From NCBI GenBank assembly GCA_964408805.1, contig CAYPAV010000016.1, positions 48,685 to 112,684 on the forward strand: a DNA stretch of 64,000 nt, written 5' to 3'. Of the stretch, positions 55,228 through 63,948 are shown piece by piece. A program made the translations under genes and the position numbers. This stretch comes from CAYPAV01 sp964408805. GTDB taxonomy: Bacteria; Pseudomonadota; Alphaproteobacteria; UBA8366. The number at the start of each line of letters is the position of its first letter. Within the stretch, counting starts at the first letter, position 1. The notes under the pieces were generated by a model, which was not told where the DNA came from, searched no databases, and saw nothing but the letters and a program-made list of their open reading frames with translations.

Positions 55228-58200
55228 GACGCCTCCTTCCGTTCGGTGGCCGCGATTTCCTTCAGCATGGTGAAACTGGCATTTGTTCGGGGTTTCCAGA
55301 GGCCCCGATCCTGCGCCTCGATCAACCGATCGGCGATCTCGCGCGCCGCCGCCGGATTATTGTCGAGCAAAAATTCCCGCACCTCGGGATCGGCGACATA
55401 GGCCTCGTAGACCAGGTCGAAATGATGATCGGCGACCAGCCCGGTCGTCGCCGCGAAGGCGAATAGATAGTCGACCGTGGCGGCGATTTCGAACGCACCC
55501 TTGTAGCCATGGCGCATGACCCCATTCAGCCATTTCGGATTGACCGCGCGGGCGCGCACGACCCTTCCGATCTCATCATCCAGGGTTCTGATCTTGGGAG
55601 TTTCGGGACGGGAATGATCGTTGTGATAGACGGCCGGCTGGGCACCCGACAAGTGGCGCACCGCCGCCGTAGCACCCCCCTCGAACTGATAATAGTCGTC
55701 CGAATCGAGTAGGTCGTGTTCTCGGTTGTCCTGGTTTTGAACCACCGCCACCACCTGTTTTAGCCGGCTCTCGAACAAGCCGTGCTCGGCCCGGCCTTCG
55801 CTGCCGCCGCCATAGGCATAGCCGCCCCAAGCGAGATAGGCGCGAGCCAAGTCGGCCTCGGTCTCCCAGCCGCGCTCGTCGATCAGCGCCTGAAGACCGG
55901 CCCCATAGGCGCCTGGCTTCGATCCGAACACGCGGTAGGCGGCGCGCCGACGGGCCGCCGACGCGTCTATCCCCGATGCCGCCAGCGACGCCGCCTCGCG
56001 GGCGACTCGGGCCGCGATGGGATTGTCCTTTTCGGGCTCGTCGAGATCGGCAACGGCGCGAACGGCGCTGTCGAAAAGGTCGATCTGTTCCGGAAACGCG
56101 TCGCGGAAGAAACCGGAAATGCGGAGCGTGACATCGACCCGCGGCCGATCCAGAACCGAGAGGGGCAGGATCTCGAACCCGGTGACGCGCCGGGACGCCT
56201 TGTCCCAGGTCGGGCGCACCCCCATCAGCGCCAGGGCCTGGGCGATGTCCTCGCCACCGGTCCGCATGTTGGACGTGCCCCAGGCGGTGACCACCATCCC
56301 CGCCGGCCAGGCGCCGTTGGTTTGGCGATAATGATCGACCAGCAGCGAGGCCGACTGCCAGCCGAGTAGCCAAGCGGCGGGGGTGGGCACGGTCCTGTTG
56401 TCGACCGAATAGAAGTTGCGGCCCGTCGGCAGCACATCGAGACGTCCTCGTGTCGGTGCTCCCGATGGTCCAGGCTCGACGAACCGCCCGTCAAGGCCGC
56501 GCAAGACGGCGTCGATCTCCGCCTTACCGCAAGCTTCGACCGCCGGACGGATGGACTCGCCAATCGCACTCAATACCGCCCTGGTGCACGGCCAGTCGCC
56601 CGCCGCCCCGCCCCGCACCAGCGCCAGAGCCAAATGCTCCAGCCGCTCGACCGTATCGCCCGCACTTCGCCACGGGTCGGACGCCACGCCTTCCAGCGCC
56701 GCCGGCCGCGGGCCGGTCCAGGGCATTGCCATCTCGCAGTCCAGCGGATCGAATTCGCCAAGCCCCAGGTCGGTCGCGAGCACGCGGATCAGCGACTGGT
56801 CGGGGCCGTCGCCTCGGCCTCTCGGCACTCGAACGAGTGCGACCAGCAGATCGTTCAGCAAACCGCCTTCGGGCGCACGTCCGAACACATGCAAGCCGTC
56901 GCGAATCTGCATCTCCTTCAACTCGCAAAGGTAATTGTCGAGCTTGGCAAGCGCCGCGTCGGCATCGTCCTCTGTCGCGATCCCGGTATCCTTGTCGAGC
57001 CCGGAGGCGCGGGTGAGATCGAGAATTTGCCGGCGCAACAGCCCGAGGCGCCTCGGGTCGAGCCCGGCGGCTTCGTAATATTCGTCGACCAGAGCTTCCA
57101 AATCCTTCAGCGGCCCGTAGGACTCGGCGCGGGTCAGCGGCGGCGTCAGATGATCGACGATCACCGCCTGCGCACGGCGTTTCGCCTGGGTCCCTTCGCC
57201 CGGGTCATTGACGATAAAGGGGTAGAGATGCGGTAACGGCCCAAGTGCCGCTTCGGGAAAGCACGCTTCCGACAGGACAACGGATTTCCCGGGCAGCCAC
57301 TCGAGATTACCGTGCTTCCCCATATGAATGACCGCATGGGCATCGAACGCGCCGCGAAGCCAGGCGTAGAAGGCCAGATAGCCGTGCGGCGGCACCAGAG
57401 CCGGGTCGTGATAGCTTTCCGCCGGGTCGATGTTATACCCCCGCGCCGGCTGAACCCCGATCACGACATTGCCGTAGCTGGCGACCGAGAGATGGAAAGC
57501 CTTACCGTCGAAGAACGGGTCTTCCGCTGGGTCGCCCCAACGCTCGGTGACCTTGTCGCGAACAAGCGCGGGCAAGGCATCGAAATAACGGGCGTACTCG
57601 CCGAGCGTAAGACGAACGCCTTCGCCCGCACGATATCTTCGATCCAGGTCGTTCGTCGGTCCCGCCAACAGACGATCCATGAGGGTCGCGCCATCGCTTG
57701 GGCGCCCCTCGATGCGATATCCCGCCGTCTCCATGGCGGCCATCAGCGAGGCAACGCTTTCCGGCGTGTCGAGGCCAACGCCGTTACCCAGCCGTCCGTC
57801 GCGGTTCGGATAGTTGGCGAGGACGATCGCGACACGGCGCTCGGCCGCGGGAGTTTGGCGCAAACGACACCAAGCCCCGGCCAGGCTCGCCACGAAATCA
57901 ACGCGGTCCGGAACCGTTTCGTAGGCGGTGACGGAGGTTTCGGTCGAAGGGTCGTATCGCGCGGCCGTCTTGAACGAGACCGCGCGGCTCAGGATGCGTC
58001 CGTCGATCTCGGGAAGGACCACGTTCATCGCCAGGTCGCGCGGCGAGAGCCCCCGTTCGCCCTTGCGCCAAGCCGCTTCGGTGCCGCCCGCGAAGACCAC
58101 TTGCAGCACGGGACAATCGGCGGCATCGAACGGCGTTTCCCGACGCGCACCACCCGGGCTGGAGACCGCGAAGCCGGTGGCATTCAGGATGACGGACGGC

Positions 58201-58973
58201 GGCTCGGTCTCGAACAACGAGCCGAGAAACTCCGCCGAAAAACTTTCCTTCAAACTGGAGACGAAGACCGGCAACGGATTGAGCCCCTCCCCGCGAAGCG
58301 CCTCGATCAACCCTTCAACCGGGGCCAGATTGCCGGCTTGGACGAGGGCCCGATAGAACACGACCGGGGCAACCGGTGCGCCTTCGACCCATTCGGATTG
58401 GATCGCCGCGAGATCGGGATCGGCTCGCCCGGGCCAAAAAAAGCCGGCGCGCAACAGCGGTTTCGGAGGCTGCCACGGGCGCGCCTCGCCGATCAACGTG
58501 GCTGCAAAAGAAAGAAAATTGCGGTCGTTGTCGGGGCCCCCATGGGTTCGGTATTGCCACAGGCGGTACAGCGCTTCGCGGGGAAGTGTGCTGAGGGCGT
58601 CGAGTTCCGCGTCCGGCTGGTCGTCTCCCGGCATGAAGGCCACGGGAATGTCACGCGCCCGGCAGATCGCCGCGAATTGCTCGACCCCATAGGACCAGTA
58701 ACCGACCCCGCCAAGCACTCGGACAAGGACCAACTTCGCGTGCCGGACCACCTCGTCCACATAGAGATCAACCGACATGTTGTGCGCGAGATGCATCAGA
58801 TTGGCGAGGCGGAGGCTGGGATAGTCGCCGTCGAACCCCGCCCGGGCCGCCGCCAGGCAGGCAAGCTCCGTATCCGCCGCCGAGAGGAACAAAATATCGC
58901 CGGGTGTCTGGCCCAGATCGACGGCTTCCGACCCGTCGTCGATGGCGCCCGGCTGTGCCGCAAGCAAATGCAT
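55224..58973 (-). CDS. cobN: Cobaltochelatase large subunit CobN
   Basis: Porphyrin/corrin-binding subunit of the ATP-dependent chelatase that inserts cobalt into hydrogenobyrinate a,c-diamide in the aerobic pathway. The 1249 residues match the family length, with HMGKHGNLEWLPGK, the YGNVVIGVQPARGYNIDPAESYHDP stretch (split), and WGTSNMRTGGEDIAQALALMG. The AAA+ partners CobS and CobT (chelatase) are not in the window. Magnesium chelatase ChlH/BchH is a relative, but operon position supports CobN. cobW lies 3 bases upstream. Confidence 0.94.
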   Translation of the reverse strand: MHLLAAQPGAIDDGSEAVDLGQTPGDILFLSAADTELACLAAARAGFDGDYPSLRLANLMHLAHNMSVDLYVDEVVRHAKLVLVRVLGGVGYWSYGVEQFAAICRARDIPVAFMPGDDQPDAELDALSTLPREALYRLWQYRTHGGPDNDRNFLSFAATLIGEARPWQPPKPLLRAGFFWPGRADPDLAAIQSEWVEGAPVAPVVFYRALVQAGNLAPVEGLIEALRGEGLNPLPVFVSSLKESFSAEFLGSLFETEPPSVILNATGFAVSSPGGARRETPFDAADCPVLQVVFAGGTEAAWRKGERGLSPRDLAMNVVLPEIDGRILSRAVSFKTAARYDPSTETSVTAYETVPDRVDFVASLAGAWCRLRQTPAAERRVAIVLANYPNRDGRLGNGVGLDTPESVASLMAAMETAGYRIEGRPSDGATLMDRLLAGPTNDLDRRYRAGEGVRLTLGEYARYFDALPALVRDKVTERWGDPAEDPFFDGKAFHLSVASYGNVVIGVQPARGYNIDPAESYHDPALVPPHGYLAFYAWLRGAFDAHAVIHMGKHGNLEWLPGKSVVLSEACFPEAALGPLPHLYPFIVNDPGEGTQAKRRAQAVIVDHLTPPLTRAESYGPLKDLEALVDEYYEAAGLDPRRLGLLRRQILDLTRASGLDKDTGIATEDDADAALAKLDNYLCELKEMQIRDGLHVFGRAPEGGLLNDLLVALVRVPRGRGDGPDQSLIRVLATDLGLGEFDPLDCEMAMPWTGPRPAALEGVASDPWRSAGDTVERLEHLALALVRGGAAGDWPCTRAVLSAIGESIRPAVEACGKAEIDAVLRGLDGRFVEPGPSGAPTRGRLDVLPTGRNFYSVDNRTVPTPAAWLLGWQSASLLVDHYRQTNGAWPAGMVVTAWGTSNMRTGGEDIAQALALMGVRPTWDKASRRVTGFEILPLSVLDRPRVDVTLRISGFFRDAFPEQIDLFDSAVRAVADLDEPEKDNPIAARVAREAASLAASGIDASAARRRAAYRVFGSKPGAYGAGLQALIDERGWETEADLARAYLAWGGYAYGGGSEGRAEHGLFESRLKQVVAVVQNQDNREHDLLDSDDYYQFEGGATAAVRHLSGAQPAVYHNDHSRPETPKIRTLDDEIGRVVRARAVNPKWLNGVMRHGYKGAFEIAATVDYLFAFAATTGLVADHHFDLVYEAYVADPEVREFLLDNNPAAAREIADRLIEAQDRGLWKPRTNASFTMLKEIAATERKEAS

Positions 58974-58976
58974 GTT

Positions 58977-60011
58977 TCAGCCCACGATCGCCGCCTCGAT
59001 CGCGGCACGGTCGAGCCCCGTGAGGCCAATCGTCACCAAATGCGTCTCCCGCGCTTCGCCGGGACGCCACTCGCGATCGAAATATTGCTGAACACGGCCG
59101 CCGACCGCTTGGACGACCAGCCGCATGTCGCGCCCTTCGACATGAACGAACCCCTTGAGGCGGAGAATATCGTGTGCGGCGATCGCCCGCTCGATACGCT
59201 GGATCAACGCATCGAGCGACTGAACCGCGCCGAAGGAAACGGCGAAACTCTCGAAGTCGTCATGGTCGTGATCGTCTTCATCGTCATGGTGCGAGGGCCG
59301 AGCGTCCAGGTCGTCCTCGGCGGCCGCGTCCAAGCCCAAAAGCACGGACGCATCGATAGCCGCGTTCCGGGCACTAACGATCTTGACGGCGTCGCGGAGG
59401 TTCGCCGCGATCTCGCCCCGAACCTCAGCCGATCGATCCGCTTCCAGCAGATCGGTCTTGTTCAGAACGATCAGGTCGGCGCAGGCGATCTGGTCCTCGA
59501 ACACCTCCTCCAGCGGCGAGTCGTGATCAATCGCCTCGTCCGCCTCGCGTTGGGCCTGGACGGCGGCCGGATCGCCGGCAAAGAGCCCCTCCGCGACGGC
59601 GGGACCGTCGATCACGGCCACCACGCCGTCGACCGTGACCCGGGTCCGGATCTCCGGCCAGTTGAAGGCCCGCACCAGCGGTTTCGGCAGGGCGAGGCCC
59701 GAGGTCTCGATGATGATATGGTCGGGTCGGGGATCGCGGGCAAGAAGAGCTTCGATCGTCGGCACGAAGTCATCCGCGACCGTGCAGCAGAGGCAGCCAT
59801 TGGCCAGCTCGACGATGTCTTCCTCGCCGCAGGTCTCCTCGCCACAAGCCTTCAACACCTCGCCATCGACGCCAATGTCGCCGAATTCGTTGATGATCAG
59901 GGCCAGCCGGCGACCGTTCGCGGTGGCCAGCAGATGGCGGATCAGAGTGGTCTTGCCGGCACCGAGGAATCCGGTGACGACGGTCGCGGGGATTTTGCCA
60001 TGGTCGGCCAT
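58977..60011 (-). CDS. cobW: CobW GTPase/metallochaperone
   Basis: G3E-family GTPase thought to deliver cobalt. The 344 residues show the Walker A GFLGAGKTTLIRHLL, the metal-binding GCLCCT, the ETSGLALPKPL switch region, NKTD guanine specificity, a histidine/aspartate-rich loop (SHHDDEDDHDHDDFE, about residues 240-255) and the CobW_C domain (RLKGFVHVEGRDMRLVVQAVGG, split). Second gene of the riboswitch-controlled operon; the ATG at 60011 starts it 14 bases after cobU. Confidence 0.94.
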   Translation of the reverse strand: MADHGKIPATVVTGFLGAGKTTLIRHLLATANGRRLALIINEFGDIGVDGEVLKACGEETCGEEDIVELANGCLCCTVADDFVPTIEALLARDPRPDHIIIETSGLALPKPLVRAFNWPEIRTRVTVDGVVAVIDGPAVAEGLFAGDPAAVQAQREADEAIDHDSPLEEVFEDQIACADLIVLNKTDLLEADRSAEVRGEIAANLRDAVKIVSARNAAIDASVLLGLDAAAEDDLDARPSHHDDEDDHDHDDFESFAVSFGAVQSLDALIQRIERAIAAHDILRLKGFVHVEGRDMRLVVQAVGGRVQQYFDREWRPGEARETHLVTIGLTGLDRAAIEAAIVG

Positions 60012-60025
60012 TCGGGTGTCTCCGG

Positions 60026-60565
60026 TCAGGGGGTGGATTTCAATTCGAGAGGCAGACCCGCGACGAGCATGACAGCGCGATCGGCTACCATCGCCACGGC
60101 CTGGTTCAGTCTGCCCGCATGGTCGCGAAACTCGCGCGCCAGTTCGTTGGCGGGAACGATGCCGAGACCAACCTCGTTGCCGATGAAAACGACCGGCCCG
60201 GCGAGTGCGTCCAATCCCGCGACCAGCGCATCCGTTTCCGCCTCGATATCCCGCGACAGCGTCATCAGATTGGCGAGCCAGATCGTCAGGCAATCGACCA
60301 ATATGGCGGTGCCCGACGCGGTATGTCTTTGCAGGACGGGAAGCAGGGAAAGCGATTCCTCGAAGGTCCGCCAGCGATCGCCGCGGCGGGCTCGATGCCG
60401 TTCTATCCGTACGGCCATTTCGTCGTCGCCGGCCTCGGCCGTCGCGAGATAGATGGGGTCGAGGCCCGAATCCTCGATCAGGCGCTCCCCATAGGCGCTT
60501 TTTCCGGAACGCGCACCGCCAAGAACCAGGGTGACCGGCGGCAGTGTCTTCGGCGTCGTCACCAC
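60026..60565 (-). CDS. cobU: Adenosylcobinamide kinase/guanylyltransferase (CobU/CobP)
   Basis: Phosphorylates adenosylcobinamide and attaches GMP. The 179 residues have the P-loop LVLGGARSGKSAYGE, IERHRARRGDRW with the GMP-accepting histidine, LVDCLTIWLANLM, and FIGNEVGLGIVPANELAREFRD (split). The start is GTG at 60565, 5 bases after GGAGGGAGG; the frame to 60652 runs into the riboswitch and is not used. First gene of the riboswitch operon. Confidence 0.93.
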   Translation of the reverse strand: MVTTPKTLPPVTLVLGGARSGKSAYGERLIEDSGLDPIYLATAEAGDDEMAVRIERHRARRGDRWRTFEESLSLLPVLQRHTASGTAILVDCLTIWLANLMTLSRDIEAETDALVAGLDALAGPVVFIGNEVGLGIVPANELAREFRDHAGRLNQAVAMVADRAVMLVAGLPLELKSTP

Positions 60566-60597
60566 GATGCCCTCCCTCCGAGGCGGGGTGATGGGTC

Positions 60598-60782
60598 CGT
60601 GTCGCTGGACAAGTATCCTGGCTTCGGGTCCTGGGGCGCGACGCCTTCCCAACGGAACTCCCGTCAGTGGCGCAATGCCGCGTCCTCGCCGTCCACAGTT
60701 GCGGGGGCAGCGCCGGAATGGCTCTCCCTATTCGGGAGGGCGTCACCGGCTTCCTTTCCAACGACGATGAAAAGTTACACGC
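60598..60782 (-). promoter_or_regulatory. Cobalamin (AdoCbl) riboswitch
   Basis: On the minus strand all main conserved blocks are present in order: P1 half (60777-60781), GGAAGCCGGTGA (60743-60754), GCCCCCGCAACTGT (60696-60709), GCCACTG (60665-60671), and the B12 box AAGCCAGGATACTT (60611-60624), closed by the other P1 half (60598-60602). It ends 32 bases before the cobU start, so it likely represses cobU-cobW-cobN-cobO-cobQ when cobalamin is plentiful. Confidence 0.92.
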
Positions 60783-60817
60783 TCCCCATCGCGGGAGCCA
60801 GCGAAGATGCGCCCCGC

Positions 60818-61816
60818 TCAATCTTTTTCCGCAACACCCGCTTCCTCGAAGGTCGCCATGCCGTTATGGGCGGCAACGGCACTCCGCAGGACCGCGAGCG
60901 CCACGGCCGCGCCCGACGCCTCGCCGAGCCGCATATCGAGATCAAGCAGCGGCCGCTTGCCGAGCCGATCCAGGAGCCGCCGATGCCCGGGTTCGGCCGA
61001 AACATGCGCGACCAGACAATGATCGAGCGCGGTCTCATCGATGCGCGCCAGGACCGCCGCCGCGACGGTGGCGACATACCCATCCAGTATGACGGGAATA
61101 CGCCGCCGCCGCGCCGCCGCGACCGCGCCCGCGATCGCCGCCAGTTCGCGCCCGCCGACCCGGCGGAGCGCTTCCATCGGATCGTCGAGGGTCGTGCCAT
61201 GGCATTCGATCGCCTGACGCACCGCTTGCGCCTTCCTGCGAAGGCCCGCGTCATCGACGCCGGTCCCAGCCCCAACCCAATCACCGGCGTCCCCGCCGAA
61301 AAGGGCCCGCGCCAACGCCGCTGCAGTCGTCGTATTGCCGATGCCCATCTCGCCCAAGAGGATAATATCGGCCGCCTCCGGGACCGCCGTGATGCCGGCC
61401 CCGACGGCACTTAAAAAATCCGCCGAGGTCATCGCCGCCTCGACCGTGAAGTCGGCGGTCGGCCGCTCAAGCTCGATATCGACGACCGAAAGTGCCGCGC
61501 CGGCGCTGGCGGCAAGTTGGTTGATTGCGGCCCCGCCGGCGCGGAAGTTGGCGACCATCTGCGCCGTCACCTCGGCCGGATAGGCGGAAACGCCGCGCGC
61601 GGCGATCCCATGATTGCCGGCGAACACCAAGACATGTGCGGAATCGAGCGCCGGCGGGTGCCTTCCCTGCCAGGCGGCGAGCCAGACCGCCACATCTTCC
61701 AGCCGCCCGAGGGAACCGACGGGCTTGGTCAGTTGTGCCTGACGCGCCGTTGCCGCCGCCTCCGCGTCGCTGTCAGGCCCGGGCAAGTCGACGAGGAAAT
61801 CTAATATGTCGGTCAT
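60818..61816 (-). CDS. cobT: Nicotinate-nucleotide:dimethylbenzimidazole phosphoribosyltransferase (CobT)
   Basis: Makes alpha-ribazole phosphate for the lower ligand. The 332 residues include TKPVGSLGRLEDVAVWLA, VFAGNHGIAARGVSAYP, GEMGIGNTTTAAALA, DGYVATVAAAVLA and the catalytic glutamate in MRLGEASGAAVAL. GGAGGA precedes the ATG at 61816. It lies upstream of the riboswitch on the same strand, so it is not under that switch unless by read-through. Divergent from cobV. Not the cobaltochelatase subunit of the same name. Confidence 0.94.
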   Translation of the reverse strand: MTDILDFLVDLPGPDSDAEAAATARQAQLTKPVGSLGRLEDVAVWLAAWQGRHPPALDSAHVLVFAGNHGIAARGVSAYPAEVTAQMVANFRAGGAAINQLAASAGAALSVVDIELERPTADFTVEAAMTSADFLSAVGAGITAVPEAADIILLGEMGIGNTTTAAALARALFGGDAGDWVGAGTGVDDAGLRRKAQAVRQAIECHGTTLDDPMEALRRVGGRELAAIAGAVAAARRRRIPVILDGYVATVAAAVLARIDETALDHCLVAHVSAEPGHRRLLDRLGKRPLLDLDMRLGEASGAAVALAVLRSAVAAHNGMATFEEAGVAEKD

Positions 61817-61913
61817 GGGTTCCGGTCCTCCGGCGCGTTTCCGCGGTTGCGGCCCCGATCCCGGTTCTGGTATCGGATGCGTTCCCCGCGAAACATTCGG
61901 GAGCACGGCCGAC

Positions 61914-62678
61914 ATGTCCAGCAAGAACGACCGCGAGCCCCTGGCCGATGCGAAGCGGTCCCTCGCCTTCCTGACCCGGCTTCCGACCGGCGAGGGTGTC
62001 ACGAATCCGGAGGGCGGTTTGGCGGACGCCGCCTGGACCTTCCCGCTCGTTGGAACCTTCGTGGGAGCCTGCGGCGGATTCGCCTTTTGGATCGCCCATG
62101 CGGCGGGATTGGCGCCGACGCTTTCGGGGCTCGCCGCCGTGGGCGCGGCTTGTCTCTTGACTGGTTGCCTGCACGAAGACGGGTTGGCGGATGTCGCCGA
62201 CGGGTTCGGCGGCGGATCGGACCACGACTCCAAATTGGCCATCATGCGCGACAGTCGCATCGGTGCCTATGGCGTGATCGCGCTTTGCACCTCCGTCCTG
62301 GCGCGTGTCCTGGCGCTTGCGGCCTTCGTGGACGCCGCCGCCGCCCTTGCGGCGCTGCTGGCGGCGGGCGCCTTGTCGCGGGCGGCGATCGTTCCGGTCA
62401 TGGCGGGCCTGCCGCCGGCGCGAACCGACGGCATGTCGTCATTCGCCGGCCGGCCGGCCGGTGCCACGGCGGCCTCGGCGGTCATCATTGGCGCCGTCGT
62501 CGCGGTCCTGGCCGTGGGCCTACAATCGGGTCTTCTTGCGTTGGTCGTGGCAATGCTCTCGGCCCTCGGCATGGCCTATCTTGCACGGCGGCAGATCGGC
62601 GGTCAGACCGGCGATGTGCTGGGTGCCACGGCCCAGGTCGCCGAAGGAGCGGTACTCATCGTACTCAGCATTGGTTGA
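61914..62678 (+). CDS. cobV: Adenosylcobinamide-GDP ribazoletransferase (CobV/CobS)
   Basis: Membrane enzyme joining the corrin and the alpha-ribazole, the last step of cobalamin synthesis. The 254 residues have several membrane segments and the signature CLHEDGLADVADGFGGGSD, with FLTRLPTGEG near the start and RDSRIGAYGVIAL. The ATG at 61914 fits the family; the frame from 61806 overlaps the divergent cobT start. Confidence 0.92.
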   Translation: MSSKNDREPLADAKRSLAFLTRLPTGEGVTNPEGGLADAAWTFPLVGTFVGACGGFAFWIAHAAGLAPTLSGLAAVGAACLLTGCLHEDGLADVADGFGGGSDHDSKLAIMRDSRIGAYGVIALCTSVLARVLALAAFVDAAAALAALLAAGALSRAAIVPVMAGLPPARTDGMSSFAGRPAGATAASAVIIGAVVAVLAVGLQSGLLALVVAMLSALGMAYLARRQIGGQTGDVLGATAQVAEGAVLIVLSIG

Positions 62679-62785
62679 GGCAGTTTAGGATGGGTCCCCT
62701 TCGGATGACATGGCCCCCGAGATAGCTGGACAGGATATCGGATATCGGGTGAAGTATGCCGCCTGTGTGAGGGAGATTTCGAATC

Positions 62786-62971
62786 ATGATGGAAAACACG
62801 ACGACGGTCCCCCGGAGTTCGCTGGCGGCCGAACAATCCAGCCGGCCGGCCGTATTCGTCGCGGCGGCTCTCGGTCTTCTGATCCTGTTCGCGGCCGGCT
62901 TCGCCCAGCCGAGCCTGTTGCACAATGCCGCGCATGACAGCCGGCATGCCGTCTCCTTTCCCTGTCACTGA
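62786..62971 (+). CDS. cbtB: Cobalt transporter subunit CbtB
   Basis: A 61-residue single-span membrane protein with the CbtB C-terminal metal-binding tail (HNAAHDSRHAVSFPCH), where the histidines and final cysteine may bind cobalt. GAGGGAG about 12 bases before the ATG. It is followed after 3 bases by cbtA. These genes are usually under cobalamin riboswitches, but none was seen in the 107 bases upstream. Confidence 0.9.
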   Translation: MMENTTTVPRSSLAAEQSSRPAVFVAAALGLLILFAAGFAQPSLLHNAAHDSRHAVSFPCH

Positions 62972-62974
62972 GCG

Positions 62975-63712
62975 ATGAGCCTGTTTCGGACCATCGTTTT
63001 CGCGGCCGTGATCAGCGGCCTGGGCGCCGGGATCGTTCTGACGGCAATTCAGTCCGTCAAAGCCATCCCGCTGATCCTTCAAGCGGAAATCTACGAGGAG
63101 CAGGCTTCCGCTTCGAGCCCGGCGCCGCGGGCCGGCGGACATGAACATGCCGAGGGAACATCGGCGGTGCACGGCCATGGCGACGAAGCGGAGGAATGGG
63201 CGCCGGCGGAAGGGCTTGAACGGTCCCTCTACACGTTGCTCGCCAATGTCCTGATCGGGATCGGGTTCGCTCTACTGATCTGCGCCGCGTTCGGCCTTCG
63301 CGGCGCGCCCGACTGGCGGGGCGGTCTGGTTGTCGGCCTCCTTGGTTTCGCCGCCATACATCTGGCACCCGCCTTCGGTCTGCCGCCCGAACTCCCCGGC
63401 ATGCGCGGAGCCGATGTCGGCATGCGGCAATTGTGGTGGGGTGGAACGACGATCGCGACCGCAGCCGGATTGGCATTGATATGGCTGAACGCGAAGGTGC
63501 CCATGAAGGCGCTCGGTGCGATTTTGATCGTCCTGCCGCATATCGTCGGCGCGCCGCACCCCCATATCGACGGTGTCAGCGCCCTGCCGGCCGAACTCGC
63601 CGCCGCCTTCGTCAGCGCCACGCTGGTCGGCAACCTGCTGTTCTGGCTCCTGCTCGGCGCCCTTTCCGCCATTACCTTTCGCGGCTTCCAAGGCGACGGC
63701 GTGGAGGTTTGA
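62975..63712 (+). CDS. cbtA: Cobalt transporter subunit CbtA
   Basis: A 245-residue inner-membrane protein with about five or six membrane segments, predicted to import cobalt with CbtB. It begins MSLFRTIVFAAVISGLGAG, has a periplasmic His-rich loop (HEHAEGTSAVHGHGDEAEEW, about 50-75) and LPHIVGAPHPHIDG. It directly follows cbtB and closes the cobalamin region. Confidence 0.92.
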   Translation: MSLFRTIVFAAVISGLGAGIVLTAIQSVKAIPLILQAEIYEEQASASSPAPRAGGHEHAEGTSAVHGHGDEAEEWAPAEGLERSLYTLLANVLIGIGFALLICAAFGLRGAPDWRGGLVVGLLGFAAIHLAPAFGLPPELPGMRGADVGMRQLWWGGTTIATAAGLALIWLNAKVPMKALGAILIVLPHIVGAPHPHIDGVSALPAELAAAFVSATLVGNLLFWLLLGALSAITFRGFQGDGVEV

Positions 63713-63948
63713 GGAGTTCGAGCGTACACCGATAAACGCACTCTCGACATCCCCGTCTCACCTCCCGCTCGATCCGATAAGCCGGTCTCGGACGGGCTTC
63801 GACGTCCATCTGTTCTGTAAGCTCGACCCGCGCTTTGATCGCGTCATCGACCGTATCCGTCGATTCGAAAGCGCACGGCTGGATTCCAAACTCTTGTATT
63901 TCCGGACGAGAGCTAACGGGCGAAATAACCTCCGTCGACCGGTACCGC
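63713..63948. other. Intergenic region, no gene seen
   Basis: Downstream of cbtA. Short frames here have no start signal or recognizable motif. The composition is ordinary for the chromosome. It ends at the putative IS element end at 63949. Confidence 0.4.

Noticed and set aside
55224..58973. Magnesium chelatase subunit BchH/ChlH
   Set aside because: Related family, but the gene lies in a cobalamin operon behind a riboswitch with cobW and cobO, and no bch gene is present.
57312..60452. Open frame of 1046 codons on the plus strand
   Set aside because: It lies antisense to cobN and cobW, which have complete family motifs. The frame has no recognisable domain and arises from GC-rich codon bias.
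62679..62785. Expected cobalamin riboswitch before cbtB
   Set aside because: No B12 box, GCCACTG or other conserved block in the 107 bases, only a short GATATC-G-GATATC repeat.
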